Shown here: piece after piece, positions 17,957-27,148 of the stretch | How the letters are laid out: each line of letters starts with the position of its first letter | Position numbering within the stretch: position 1 is the first letter of the stretch | DNA from: SIG701 sp045544955 | GTDB taxonomy: Bacteria; Bacillota; Clostridia; Oscillospirales; CAG-272 | Length of the DNA: 64,000 bases | Reading direction: 5' to 3' | Assembly: GCA_045544955.1 (NCBI GenBank) | Contig: JAZPZY010000046.1 | Coordinates: forward strand, 1-64,000 | Notes under the pieces: model-generated | Told to the model about the DNA's origin: nothing | The model's database searches: none | What the model saw: the letters and a program-made list of their open reading frames with translations, nothing else | Translations under genes and position numbers: made by a program

Positions 17957-20680
17957 ATGACGAACAAAAACAATATGGGTAAGGCACCCGGTGGCATCGA
18001 CTGGGGACGGGAGGTCCTGCGTGCTTTTGCACTGATTGGTAAGGTACTTCTGCGTCTTCTTTCATACGTATTGAACATCGTACTGACCGTTTTGCTGATC
18101 GGTCTTATCACCGGTATCATCGTATGCGGTGCCTTTGCCATCTATATCGAGAACTACGTGGATCCAACGCTGGATACCTCTCTTTTGATTGCTGCGGGAA
18201 CGGATACCACGACGCGTATTTACTACATGGATTATGAAACGGAAGAGGATCGCCAGAACCGCAACGGAACGGCTGTGGAGTTGGAAGACGAGCGGATCTA
18301 TGCTTCCGAAAACAGTTTGTGGGGCTCGTATACGCAGTTCCCGAAATATCTGTATCAGTCGTTTATTGCCATTGAGGATCACCGGTTTTATAAGCATAAC
18401 GGTGTGGACTGGATCGGTACAAGCAAGGCGGTTGTGAACTTCTTCCTCGGTTTTGAAGAAATACGAGGTGCCTCCACTATCACTCAGCAGCTTGTTAAGA
18501 ACCTGACGCAGGAAGATGAAGTGCGAATACAGCGCAAGGTGCAGGAAATTCTCCGTGCTCTTAATCTGGAAAAGGAGCGGAGCAAGGAAGAAATACTGGA
18601 GTTGTATCTGAATAAAATTTACCTTTCTAACAACTGTACTGGTGTCCGTGCGGCTGCGAACTATTTCTTTGGCAAAGAACTGGGGGATCTCACCCTTATA
18701 GAATGCGCCACGCTTGCTGCCATTGTGAAAAACCCCTCATATTATGACCCGGTCCGTTTCCCTGAGAATAACGCTGAACGCCGCTGGTGGGTGCTGGAGC
18801 GTATGTGGGAGGAAGGGTATATAACCCTTGCTGAAAAACAGAAAGCTCAAAATGAAGAGCCAGTTCTCGTTCTGAATAATGACAGCAAAGAAGATGATCC
18901 GGATACCGTCTTCTCATGGTACAAAGAATCCCTCTTTATCGACGTACGCGACGCTTTGATGGAAAAATACGGATACGATCAGTACGCCGCCAGCCTTATG
19001 ATCTGGTCGGGCGGATTGAAGATTTATACCGTTATGGATCCTGATGTACAGGCGGTTTTGGAAGAGGTATACGAAAATGATACGGAATATTTCCCCTATT
19101 CCAACGACGGTTTGCAGCCGGAATCGGCCATGGTTGTCGTGGATCCGTATACCGGTGACGTCCTCGGACTGGTGGGCGGCCGCGGTGAAAAGATGAACAA
19201 CCGCATTCTGAACCGTGCCACAGAGGCCACCCGTTCTCCCGGTTCTTCTATTAAGCCGCTGGCTGTTTATGCACCGGCACTGGATGCCGGACTTATAACC
19301 TTTGGCTCCGTGCTGGATGACGTTCCCGTAACGTTTGGCGACTACGATGAAGACTGGGACGTTGTTGAGACGGCTGCAAATGGTACTACCATAAAAAAGA
19401 CTGCACCTGTAGCATGGCCTTCCAATCTGCCGCACACGTACGCCGGACTGACAACGGTTAACCAGGCAATTATTACCTCAAAGAACACGATCGCAGTACG
19501 TGTTTTACAAGAATTGACGATTGATAAATCTTTTGATTTTGTAAAAAATCAATTAGGAATCGGCAATTTCATCGAGTCGTATACAACTTCAAGCGGAACG
19601 GTACTCAGCGATAAGGGATTAGCGCCGCTGGCTCTTGGCCAGATGTGCTTCGGTCTTACCGTGGAAGAGATTACTGCAGCATACTCCATTTTCCAGAACA
19701 ACGGCGTATACAACAAGCCCCGTACTTTCTTGTATGTGTATGACAGTGAAGATAATCTTATTTTGGAAAATGAATCCGAGTCGCGCATTGTCATCAGTGA
19801 TCAGACTGCGTCCATCATGACGATCATGATGGAAAACGTGATGAATCAGGGGACCGGCACTTCCGTAACCCTTCGGAAAACGGTAGACGTTGCCGGCAAG
19901 ACTGGTACGGCCGGTAACGATTTTGACCGCTGGTTCGTAGGTTATACGCCGTATTACGTGGGCGGCGTATGGTTCGGTTATGATATGAACCAGACGCTCA
20001 GCGATTTTGCACGAAATCCTTCCTGCCTCGTGTGGGATACCGTTATGACCAAACTGCATCAGAAGTATATTGACGATGCCCAGAATGGCGGCGCTCCGCT
20101 GAAGACGTTTACTCCTGCTGCCGGTGTGATAGAATGTGAATATTGTCTTGATTCCGGTATGAAGCCGGCGGCTGCCTGCAAACTGGATCCCCGCGGGCAC
20201 AGAATTGCTGTTGGCTACTTCACCAAAGACAGTATGCCGGAGGAAGAGTGTGACGTACACACTCTTGTAAAATACGATACGGTTGTTGGTGGTGTCGTCC
20301 TCAATGTGGAAGACTATACCGGCGATATAACCAACCTGAAAGACGTTGCCCTGATCCGCGTAGATAACCGCGCATTCCCCATAGAAATCACGGTTACAGA
20401 TGCGCAGTATGTTTACCGCGATCTTCCTGATGACGTTTTGCCGGGCGGTGGTTGGGCAGAACCGTTTTTCCAGAACGTGCTCCCCAAGGGTGTATACGTG
20501 GGAGAAACGAACGTATGGAGTTTTTACAACAAATTCTGTTACGATCACTTTGATTTCTATCGCTGGTTTGCAGAACATCCGGAGTGGAATGCCGGAAGCG
20601 AAGAAACGGATGAAGGTGAAGACGTCCCTGACGACGAATCACCGATCGATGAAGACACGATCTACAGTCATGAAGAATAG
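17957..20680 (+). CDS. class A penicillin-binding protein (PBP1A type)
   Basis: Bifunctional glycosyltransferase/transpeptidase of cell-wall synthesis. A cytoplasmic N-terminus and one membrane helix (about 38-65) precede the GT51 domain with catalytic E140 in EDHRFYKHNGVDW and GASTITQQLVKNL. The transpeptidase has SxxK as SSIK, SxN as SKN and KTGT in AGKTGTAGN. An acidic tail (last 30 residues) follows a C-terminal extension. ATG at 17957 is preferred; AAAGGA is 15 bases before it, and a TTG at 17942 is directly after the same site. Full length at about 907 residues. Confidence 0.93.
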   Translation: MTNKNNMGKAPGGIDWGREVLRAFALIGKVLLRLLSYVLNIVLTVLLIGLITGIIVCGAFAIYIENYVDPTLDTSLLIAAGTDTTTRIYYMDYETEEDRQNRNGTAVELEDERIYASENSLWGSYTQFPKYLYQSFIAIEDHRFYKHNGVDWIGTSKAVVNFFLGFEEIRGASTITQQLVKNLTQEDEVRIQRKVQEILRALNLEKERSKEEILELYLNKIYLSNNCTGVRAAANYFFGKELGDLTLIECATLAAIVKNPSYYDPVRFPENNAERRWWVLERMWEEGYITLAEKQKAQNEEPVLVLNNDSKEDDPDTVFSWYKESLFIDVRDALMEKYGYDQYAASLMIWSGGLKIYTVMDPDVQAVLEEVYENDTEYFPYSNDGLQPESAMVVVDPYTGDVLGLVGGRGEKMNNRILNRATEATRSPGSSIKPLAVYAPALDAGLITFGSVLDDVPVTFGDYDEDWDVVETAANGTTIKKTAPVAWPSNLPHTYAGLTTVNQAIITSKNTIAVRVLQELTIDKSFDFVKNQLGIGNFIESYTTSSGTVLSDKGLAPLALGQMCFGLTVEEITAAYSIFQNNGVYNKPRTFLYVYDSEDNLILENESESRIVISDQTASIMTIMMENVMNQGTGTSVTLRKTVDVAGKTGTAGNDFDRWFVGYTPYYVGGVWFGYDMNQTLSDFARNPSCLVWDTVMTKLHQKYIDDAQNGGAPLKTFTPAAGVIECEYCLDSGMKPAAACKLDPRGHRIAVGYFTKDSMPEEECDVHTLVKYDTVVGGVVLNVEDYTGDITNLKDVALIRVDNRAFPIEITVTDAQYVYRDLPDDVLPGGGWAEPFFQNVLPKGVYVGETNVWSFYNKFCYDHFDFYRWFAEHPEWNAGSEETDEGEDVPDDESPIDEDTIYSHEE

Positions 20681-20735
20681 CGCTCGTTCTGTTTGACAAA
20701 CTTATAAATATTTGCAAAAATTATCCCGCACAGAC

Positions 20736-20764
20736 TTGACAATTTTGTGATTTTGTTGTATACT
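20736..20764 (+). promoter_or_regulatory. sigma-A promoter of the DUF4430 lipoprotein gene
   Basis: TTGACA (20736-20741), 17-base spacer, TATACT (20759-20764). Just downstream the arms AACC and GGTT surround GATT near 20771-20782, a possible small operator overlapping the transcription start. The operator is speculation. Confidence 0.75.
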
Positions 20765-20802
20765 TTACTAAACCGATTGGTTAAATTTTGGAGGTATCTA
20801 TT

Positions 20803-21255
20803 ATGAAAAAAATCAGAATTCTTGCTTTGGCAGTTGCTCTGCTGATGCTGTCCGCTTGTGTAGTCGGATGCACGAAAGTTGAAAAAGTTACGGTTAACGC
20901 AGTCGTAACTGTTGTTGATGGTGAAGAAAACATCCTTGGCCCTGTTAACGTTGCCGTTGAATCTACTGCTGACGTTCCGGTAACCGTTCTTATGGCTCTT
21001 ACCACTGCTCTTGACAATAACGAGATTGTTTACACCTGCACTGAAGACCAGCTCTCCATCTCTTCCATCGCTGACCGCGGTGACAAGAATGAGGACGGAA
21101 TGGAGTACTTCTGGGAATACACCATCAACGGTGAAGAAGTTGAAACCGGTCGCGCAGGCACCAACACCTTTGAGGAAGGTGCGCAGATCGTATTTACGTA
21201 TGTTTCTGAGTCTACCGAAGATCTTGCAAAGGCCGACGAAGAAGGCGACGAATAA
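20803..21255 (+). CDS. secreted lipoprotein with DUF4430-like domain
   Basis: A 150-residue exported protein. Residues 1-20 are a lipoprotein signal with lipobox LSAC (Cys about 18). The mature part has the beta-rich pattern of the DUF4430 (transcobalamin C-terminal-like) domain, with VTVLMALTTAL and YFWEYTINGEEVETG. Such domains are often found as ligand-binding modules on the cell surface; the ligand here is unknown. GGAGG lies 9 bases before ATG 20803. The very acidic C-terminus ends the gene just ahead of a double terminator. Confidence 0.8.
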   Translation: MKKIRILALAVALLMLSACVVGCTKVEKVTVNAVVTVVDGEENILGPVNVAVESTADVPVTVLMALTTALDNNEIVYTCTEDQLSISSIADRGDKNEDGMEYFWEYTINGEEVETGRAGTNTFEEGAQIVFTYVSESTEDLAKADEEGDE

Positions 21256-21268
21256 TTTTAAGCACAAG

Positions 21269-21302
21269 AAAAGTCCGATGCATTTACGTGCACCGGACTT
21301 TT
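21269..21302 (+). terminator. intrinsic terminator after the DUF4430 gene
   Basis: AAGTCCG (21271-21277) pairs with CGGACTT (21294-21300), and TGCA/TGCA inside extends the stem. A short T-run follows. Confidence 0.75.
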
Positions 21303-21320
21303 AACACTTTTTACATAGAA

Positions 21321-21350
21321 AAGAGGTGCCGTATGTACGGCACCTCTTTT
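21321..21350. terminator. bidirectional terminator between convergent genes
   Basis: A perfect palindrome GAGGTGCCGT/ACGGCACCTC (21323-21332 with 21337-21346), flanked by A-rich and T-rich runs on its two sides. It can end both the lipoprotein transcript and the convergent ceramidase-fold gene. Confidence 0.8.
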
Positions 21351-21360
21351 TTGCAGGATT

Positions 21361-22725
21361 TTATTTTGATTTTGCAAGCTCGTCGATTAGCTCGTGTGCT
21401 GCGGCGACAATTGCATCGTCTACCGTGCATTTGTAATTGGAGGCACGGGATTCGTATCCGCCGGCGTCATAGGCGACCTTTGTGGGGAAATAGCCAGCAG
21501 CACCGTTTATTAAAGCGCAGGGCATGACCAGGGGGAATTTGTCAGTGTCCTTTATTCTCACGCCGATCTCGGTAAAGGGTTCTCCGGGGATGCCGATCAT
21601 AGCGACGTCACCAATGCGTACGCCGGTGATGTTCACATGGGATTCCGTGGGGCCGTTTTCCAGTCTGCAAATACGGTATGCCTCCGCTACTACCGTAGTC
21701 AGTTCCATGCCGGTGTAGGGAATCAGATCGTCACGACCCATGTCGTGATATTTTTTGTATTCACGCGCTAGCGGAAGCTGATCCGTCGTAGGTACATTCA
21801 TCGGCAGTGCCATTGATTTTTTGATGATGTCAATGGTGTCCACGTCCACGTAGTTCACTTTATCGTATACCTGAAGCACTGTACCTGCAAGAGCACGGCC
21901 AATGAAACGAGCCATGCCGGGACTCTTCATTTCATTATCAAAGCTGATCTCTGTGTCATTCATATCGCCGCCGGTGGGGTGAACGTTGGTACTGCCCACA
22001 TCTCCCTCTGCACCGTTGAAGAAAATGCACTTGGTGCCGTCCAGTGCCTTTTCCAGTGTTCTCCGCATCCAACCTGGCCAGTCGGAGGAGATCAGATCGC
22101 CGTTTATCGTGTCACCGTGCAGACCGTAGTTGACAAGCACCAGAGAATCCGCTCCCTCCCTGTCAAAACGGAGAACATGTACGCGCTGATCCAGCGTTCC
22201 GATGGGATGATCGATATTGGGGTCATCAACGGGCGGGCAGGTCTGGGCGGAACCGTCTTTCATTTTGTAAAGGCGGATGTACGCCACGCGATCCGGTGCA
22301 TAGCCGGTTATGTACCCCATTTTTGTTGGACGCAGATCGTTCAGTGCCAGTTTTACGGCATCTGCAATGCGTTCCGATAAGAAAGCACAGTAGGCGGTAA
22401 TCTGTTCTTCATCGCATGCAAACGTAGTGGGGGTGAGAGCCGGTCCGGTATGGGTGTGCGTGGAAGAAATAAAGATGCAGTTTTTATCAATGCCGGTTCG
22501 GGCTTCAATCTTATCACATAATTGATTTGCGAATGACTCTCTCATATGAAGGGTGTCAACAGAAATGAGTGCGATCTTCTTGTCATCAACGGAGAGAACG
22601 AGAGCCGATGCTGTCAGATCGTCTAAATAACCGCTGGCGTATCTGGCCACATAATAGCCTCCTACTGCGATTCCAAGGGGCGGATTGATGTTCACAGTGG
22701 CATAGCCGGTTTGAAATTGTGTCAT
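21361..22725 (-). CDS. neutral-ceramidase-fold protein, paralogue 1
   Basis: Member of the neutral/alkaline non-lysosomal ceramidase superfamily (N-terminal catalytic domain only). Zinc-site histidines fit H90 and H92 in STHTHTGP and H203 in YGLHGD. The position of the nucleophilic Ser in ceramidases (GDVSPN) reads GDVG (G244 in GAEGDVGSTN), so a ceramide amidase is unlikely. There is no signal peptide, so it is predicted cytoplasmic. It is 454 residues long, and its central two-thirds is almost identical to the neighbouring paralogue. It has its own promoter and ends at the bidirectional terminator. The true substrate is unknown. Confidence 0.75.
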   Translation of the reverse strand: MTQFQTGYATVNINPPLGIAVGGYYVARYASGYLDDLTASALVLSVDDKKIALISVDTLHMRESFANQLCDKIEARTGIDKNCIFISSTHTHTGPALTPTTFACDEEQITAYCAFLSERIADAVKLALNDLRPTKMGYITGYAPDRVAYIRLYKMKDGSAQTCPPVDDPNIDHPIGTLDQRVHVLRFDREGADSLVLVNYGLHGDTINGDLISSDWPGWMRRTLEKALDGTKCIFFNGAEGDVGSTNVHPTGGDMNDTEISFDNEMKSPGMARFIGRALAGTVLQVYDKVNYVDVDTIDIIKKSMALPMNVPTTDQLPLAREYKKYHDMGRDDLIPYTGMELTTVVAEAYRICRLENGPTESHVNITGVRIGDVAMIGIPGEPFTEIGVRIKDTDKFPLVMPCALINGAAGYFPTKVAYDAGGYESRASNYKCTVDDAIVAAAHELIDELAKSK

Positions 22726-22767
22726 GATAAATTTCCTTTGCTGTAAATATATTGGTTGGACGATTTG

Positions 22768-22796
22768 AGTATATCACAGACGATGCAAAAAGTCAA
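22768..22796 (-). promoter_or_regulatory. promoter of ceramidase-fold paralogue 1
   Basis: Minus-strand TTGACT (22791-22796), 17-base spacer, TATACT (22768-22773). The element is nearly the same as the one before the paralogue at 24232-24260, so the promoter was duplicated with the gene. Confidence 0.8.
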
Positions 22797-22821
22797 TAAT
22801 TACTGCCTCGTTTGTTTGTTG

Positions 22822-24189
22822 TTATTTTTCGCTTGTAAGCTGATGGATCAGCTCTTGAGCCGCATTCACAATGGCGTCTCCTACCGTGTGTTTGTAATTG
22901 GAAGAGCGTGCTTCGTATCCGCCGGCATCATAGGCGTCTTTGGTGGGGAAGTACCCGGCGTATCCGTTCACCAGAGCACAGGGCATGATCAAGGGCAGCT
23001 CATCGGATTCCTTTATTCTTACGCCGAGCTCGGTAAAAGGCTCACCGGGAATACCGATCATGGCTACGTCACCAATGCGGACACCGGTCATGTCCACAGG
23101 AGATTCCGCCGGCCCGTTTTCAAGACTGCAGATGCGATATGCTTCTGCTACTACGGTGGTAAGCTCCATACCGGTGTAGGGAATCAGATCATCCCGTCCC
23201 ATGTCGTGATACTTTTTGTACTCACGGGCCAGCGGCAGCTGATCCGGCGTCGGTATGTTCATGGGAAGCGCGACCGTCTTTTTCATGATTTCGATAGTGT
23301 CTACGTCCACGTAGTTCACTTTGTCATATACCTGAAGCACAGTACCGGCGATGGCACGTCCGATAAAGCGGGCCATGCCGGGACTTTTCATTTCATTGTC
23401 AAAACTGATCTCCGTATCGTTCATGTCACCACCGGTGGGATGAACGTTGGTACTGCCAACGTCGCCCTCCGCACCGTTGAAGAAGATGCACTTTGTGCCG
23501 TCCAGTGCTTTTTCCAGTGTTCTTTTCATCCAGCCCGGCCAGTCGGAGGAGATCATCTCACCGTTTACGGTGTCTGCGTGCAGTCCGTAGTTCACAAGCA
23601 CAAGGGAATCCGTGCCTTCTCTGTCAAACCGGACGATGTGCACACGCTGATCCAGCGTGCCGATCGGGTGATCGATGTTCGGATCATTCACCGGTGGACA
23701 GGTCTGAGTGGAGCCGTCTTTCATTTTGTAAAGGCGAATGTACGCTACTCGGTCCGGTGCGTATCCTGTTATGTATCCCATCTTTGTGGGACGCAGATCG
23801 TTCAATGCCAGACTCACCGCATCTGCAATACGATTGAGAAAGAAATCAAGGTAACTGTCAATCTGTTCTGCGTCTGCGTCAAAATAGTCCGGCTTCAGGA
23901 GGTGCGGACCAGTATGCGTATGCGTGCAAGAAATGAAAATACTGTCCCGATCAAATCCGGTGCTTTCTGCAATTCGGTCACAGATCATTTGGGTGAGTGG
24001 ATCCGGCATTTCACAGATATCGGCAGAGAGTAGCAGGATTTTCTTGCATTCCAGTGAAAGAACAAGAGCGGAGACCGTGAGATCATCGAGAAAGCCTTTC
24101 GCGTATCTTGGGACGTAGTATCCGCTTACAGCGATACCGAGGGGCGGGTTGATATTCACAGCGGCGTAGCCGGTCTGAAACGTTTTCAT
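22822..24189 (-). CDS. neutral-ceramidase-fold protein, paralogue 2
   Basis: Tandem copy of the preceding gene type, 455 residues, same putative metal site (HTHT in SCTHTHTGP; HADT in place of HGDT) and the same GDVG at the nucleophile position. Residues about 128-365 differ from paralogue 1 at only a few conservative sites, while the DNA differs at many third codon positions. Residues about 50-125 and the last 40 are much more divergent. This points to an old duplication with a strongly constrained core. It has its own promoter. Confidence 0.75.
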   Translation of the reverse strand: MKTFQTGYAAVNINPPLGIAVSGYYVPRYAKGFLDDLTVSALVLSLECKKILLLSADICEMPDPLTQMICDRIAESTGFDRDSIFISCTHTHTGPHLLKPDYFDADAEQIDSYLDFFLNRIADAVSLALNDLRPTKMGYITGYAPDRVAYIRLYKMKDGSTQTCPPVNDPNIDHPIGTLDQRVHIVRFDREGTDSLVLVNYGLHADTVNGEMISSDWPGWMKRTLEKALDGTKCIFFNGAEGDVGSTNVHPTGGDMNDTEISFDNEMKSPGMARFIGRAIAGTVLQVYDKVNYVDVDTIEIMKKTVALPMNIPTPDQLPLAREYKKYHDMGRDDLIPYTGMELTTVVAEAYRICSLENGPAESPVDMTGVRIGDVAMIGIPGEPFTELGVRIKESDELPLIMPCALVNGYAGYFPTKDAYDAGGYEARSSNYKHTVGDAIVNAAQELIHQLTSEK

Positions 24190-24231
24190 AGCATATCCTC
24201 GTTTTACAGAAATTTATTTGCCTGTGATTTG

Positions 24232-24260
24232 AGTATATCACACTCGCTGAAAATAGTCAA
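24232..24260 (-). promoter_or_regulatory. promoter of ceramidase-fold paralogue 2
   Basis: Minus-strand TTGACT (24255-24260), 17-base spacer, TATACT (24232-24237), followed by the same TCAAAT sequence as the copy at 22768. Confidence 0.8.
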
Positions 24261-24290
24261 TAACTTCGACACAAATGAGCCCGTTTCCTT

Positions 24291-24332
24291 GATAAAAGAT
24301 ACCTGCAGATTTTTCTGCAGGTATCTTTTATC
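24291..24332. terminator. long perfect inverted-repeat terminator
   Basis: A 19-bp perfect stem (24291-24309 with 24314-24332, loop TTTT) whose outer part is A/T-rich on both sides. It overlaps the stop codon of the LysM-GH18 gene and isolates that gene from the ceramidase-fold gene downstream. Confidence 0.8.
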
Positions 24333-25635
24333 AGTATAACTTTTCTACGGAATAAAGTGCATTCAGCACGAGCCACAACTGCGGGAAGTACTTCATGATC
24401 TGCCAGATACTGCCACCTCTTAATCCGTATTCATCTAGCAATCGGAGCTTTGCATCAACGCTGCGTGCGTCCTCAAACCAAACCTCGTGTTCCACATTTT
24501 GGTTGGCAGCTGTATCAAATTCGTTATAGGTAAAGTACGGCGTTTGGGCGGTATCGTCAAATCGAATCTCTGCATTTTTCTCCGCCGCAAGATGAACTGC
24601 TGCTACGTTTGACAGTGCCTGCGCCTTTGATTCTCCACGCACATACGGCAGCGTCCAGTTGTATGCGTAATTAGGAATACCGAGGAAAATTTTATCCGGC
24701 GGAATTTCGCTGACACCGTACTCGACCACACGTCGTACGTATTCAATGGGGGCGATTGCCAGTGGAGGACCGTACGTATATCCCCATTCATACGTCATAA
24801 GTAAAACGAAGTCTGCCGCATTTCCGACGGCGGGATAATTGTGTCCTTCGTAAAGAAGTCCTTTTTGTTCTGCGGACGTTTTCGGTGCAAGGGAGGTGAA
24901 AAGAATATAGCCCTCCGGCTCCAGCCGGGAACGGAGCTTTTCCAGAAAGACCGGATAAACGTCTTTATACTGGGCAGGTATATATTCAAAATCCACATCA
25001 AGACCACCGTATCCTTTTTGCCGGATGGTGGCAAGGGCGTTTTCGATCACTGTTTCCTGCAGTGCCGGATCGGCCATAAGCGAAGCAACCAGTTCGTTTG
25101 AAAAAGTGCCGTTTTCCGTCAGTGAAGTCAGCATCATGAGGGGAACCGTGTTGTATTCTTTGGCGATGCTGATCAGTTCGTCATCACCACCGACTGGCGG
25201 AATCAGTGAACCGTCGGGACGAAATCCGTAGGTGAAAATAGAGAGATACGTCAAATAGGGAAGCGTGGTGCGAAGGACGGATCTGTCTATGTACGGATAG
25301 GCATATCCGTTCACACGCAGTGTCCCAAGCGGCGGCATTTCGTACGAAATATTCAGAGTTTGCCCCGGATAGATATAAGACCGCCCCCGCAGTGCAGGAT
25401 TGTTCTGCCACAGGCTGAGAATGGACACGCCGTAGGCTTTTGCGATGGATTCCAGGGTATCACCGCCCCGCACAGTGTACGTAACGGTGGGATAGAGCAG
25501 TACAAGGGACTGACCTATCACCAGTTTTCCGGGATTCGTCAGGTCGTTGTCGATGATGATCCGTGTGGGCGTAGTGCCGTTTTTTTGTGCGATAGAGTAT
25601 ACGCTGTCACCCGGCTGTACGGTATATAGAAGCAT
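24331..25635 (-). CDS. LysM-GH18 glycosidase (YaaH/SleL-type)
   Basis: Two N-terminal LysM repeats (about residues 2-46 and 50-96; YTVQPGDSVYSIAQKNG and YTVRGGDTLESIAKAYG) bind peptidoglycan. They precede a GH18 chitinase-fold domain with the catalytic DxDxE as LDVDFEYI. Such proteins (SleL/YaaH) are spore-cortex or cell-wall N-acetylglucosaminidases. There is no signal peptide, as is usual for spore-coat-located members. ATG at 25635 has a run of seven G 7 bases upstream. Its presence, with the BofC-like gene, hints at an endospore programme. Confidence 0.85.
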   Translation of the reverse strand: MLLYTVQPGDSVYSIAQKNGTTPTRIIIDNDLTNPGKLVIGQSLVLLYPTVTYTVRGGDTLESIAKAYGVSILSLWQNNPALRGRSYIYPGQTLNISYEMPPLGTLRVNGYAYPYIDRSVLRTTLPYLTYLSIFTYGFRPDGSLIPPVGGDDELISIAKEYNTVPLMMLTSLTENGTFSNELVASLMADPALQETVIENALATIRQKGYGGLDVDFEYIPAQYKDVYPVFLEKLRSRLEPEGYILFTSLAPKTSAEQKGLLYEGHNYPAVGNAADFVLLMTYEWGYTYGPPLAIAPIEYVRRVVEYGVSEIPPDKIFLGIPNYAYNWTLPYVRGESKAQALSNVAAVHLAAEKNAEIRFDDTAQTPYFTYNEFDTAANQNVEHEVWFEDARSVDAKLRLLDEYGLRGGSIWQIMKYFPQLWLVLNALYSVEKLY

Positions 25636-25687
25636 CCGTAATCCCCCCCGTAGAGATGTTATTTTCATAATCAGCATATGTTCCTTT

Positions 25688-25715
25688 TTGAAATACGTTC
25701 ATAACTGAATAAAAT
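25688..25715 (+). promoter_or_regulatory. probable eno promoter
   Basis: TTGAAA (25688-25693), 16-base spacer, TAAAAT (25710-25715), giving a leader of about 85 bases. The match is moderate; the leader shows no obvious strong fold. Confidence 0.5.
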
Positions 25716-25808
25716 AAATCAATTTCCGCACAATACACATGATACGGTATATGCCGATAAAGCAATTCTATGCCGGAAACGGTGCGATAAGAACAAAGGA
25801 GTCAAACT

Positions 25809-27062
25809 ATGCGGATTAAAAATGTGATCGGTCGTGAGATACTCGATTCCCGGGGCAATCCGACGGTGGAGGCAACGGTAATTTTGGAAAATGGAACCAG
25901 CGGTACTGCGTCCGTTCCGTCCGGCGCCTCTACCGGTACGTACGAGGCGGTGGAACTGCGTGACGGTGATAAAGAGCGTTACGGCGGAAAAGGGGTGCTG
26001 ACGGCCGTACGAAATATGAATACGACAGTGCGGGATGCCATTTGCGGGAGAAGCGCTTCCTTTTGGACTGTCGATAAACTTCTTCGGAAACTGGACGGCA
26101 CGGATAACAAAGGAAAACTGGGTGCAAATGCGATTCTGGCGGTTTCAATAGCTTGTGCACGGGCCTCAGCACAGTCTCTTTCCTTGCCTCTGTATCGTTA
26201 TCTCGGCGGAATGAACGGTGTCCGATTGCCAGTGCCTATGATGAACATTCTGAATGGCGGCGCTCACGCCGCCAATAATTTGGACGTTCAGGAGTTTATG
26301 ATCGTCCCCGTGGGCTTTTCAACGTTTTCTGAAGCATTGCGTGCCGGTACGGAAATCTATCACGCATTGGGGGCACAGCTTCAAAGAAAAGGCAAAAACA
26401 CAGCAGTAGGAGACGAGGGCGGCTTCGCACCGGATCTCGCTGACACCCGTGAAGCCATTGAAGTGATCATTGAGGCCATTCGCAACGCCGGTTATGATAT
26501 GGATCGGGTGAAGATCGCACTGGATGTTGCCGCCAGCGAATGGGCGGAAAAGGATAAATACAAACTGCCGAAAGCCGGAAAAAACATGACTTCTGAAAAA
26601 CTCGTTTCCGAATGGAAAGAGCTTGTTCACGAGTATCCGATCCTTTCTATCGAAGACGGTGTTGGGGAGCATGACGGTGCAGGGTGGCAAATGCTTACTC
26701 GCGTTCTTGGACAGCAGTGTATGCTGGTAGGTGACGATTATTTCGTCACCAATCCGGCAAGACTGAAGGCAGGGATCGAGGCGAAATCTGCCAATGCAAT
26801 TCTGATAAAGCCGAATCAGATCGGCACTCTGTCCGAAACAATGACCGTGATCCGAATGGCACAGAATGCAGGATACCGTACGGTAATATCACACCGTTCC
26901 GGAGAAACGGGGGATACCCTTATTGCGGATCTTGCCGTGGCCGTAAACGCAGGATTTATTAAAACCGGCGCACCCTGCCGGTATGAGCGAACGGCAAAAT
27001 ATAACCGGCTTCTGAAGATCGAGGATGAATTGGGTACGCACGGCATCTACGGAGAAAGATAG
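25809..27062 (+). CDS. eno: enolase
   Basis: Glycolytic 2-phosphoglycerate dehydratase. The N-terminal capping domain carries REILDSRGNPTVEATV and SGASTGTYEAVELRDGD. The barrel carries the conserved GDEGGFAPD, a metal-site Asp in IALDVAASEW, IEDGVGEHDGAGW, GDDYFVTNPARL, LIKPNQIGTLSET and SHRSGETGDT. Full length at 417 residues. AAAGGAG precedes the ATG. Transcribed alone, with the SRP RNA gene following. Confidence 0.97.
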   Translation: MRIKNVIGREILDSRGNPTVEATVILENGTSGTASVPSGASTGTYEAVELRDGDKERYGGKGVLTAVRNMNTTVRDAICGRSASFWTVDKLLRKLDGTDNKGKLGANAILAVSIACARASAQSLSLPLYRYLGGMNGVRLPVPMMNILNGGAHAANNLDVQEFMIVPVGFSTFSEALRAGTEIYHALGAQLQRKGKNTAVGDEGGFAPDLADTREAIEVIIEAIRNAGYDMDRVKIALDVAASEWAEKDKYKLPKAGKNMTSEKLVSEWKELVHEYPILSIEDGVGEHDGAGWQMLTRVLGQQCMLVGDDYFVTNPARLKAGIEAKSANAILIKPNQIGTLSETMTVIRMAQNAGYRTVISHRSGETGDTLIADLAVAVNAGFIKTGAPCRYERTAKYNRLLKIEDELGTHGIYGER

Positions 27063-27107
27063 TATATTATACAAAGCCGTAAAAAGGAAAATCAGTGAAA
27101 ATTCCTC

Positions 27108-27136
27108 TTGCAATTTCTGTTAGAATATGATATAAT
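27108..27136 (+). promoter_or_regulatory. promoter of the SRP RNA
   Basis: TTGCAA (27108-27113), 17-base spacer, TATAAT (27131-27136). The expected start, 7-12 bases on, matches the 5' arm of the RNA's closing helix. Confidence 0.8.
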
Positions 27137-27148
27137 AACAAGCGATAT

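Noticed and set aside
22756..24033. A 425-codon plus-strand frame across ceramidase-fold paralogue 2
   Set aside because: Mirror of a conserved gene; its low-complexity His/Val/Cys-rich translation matches nothing, and the same mirror frame appears in part over paralogue 1.
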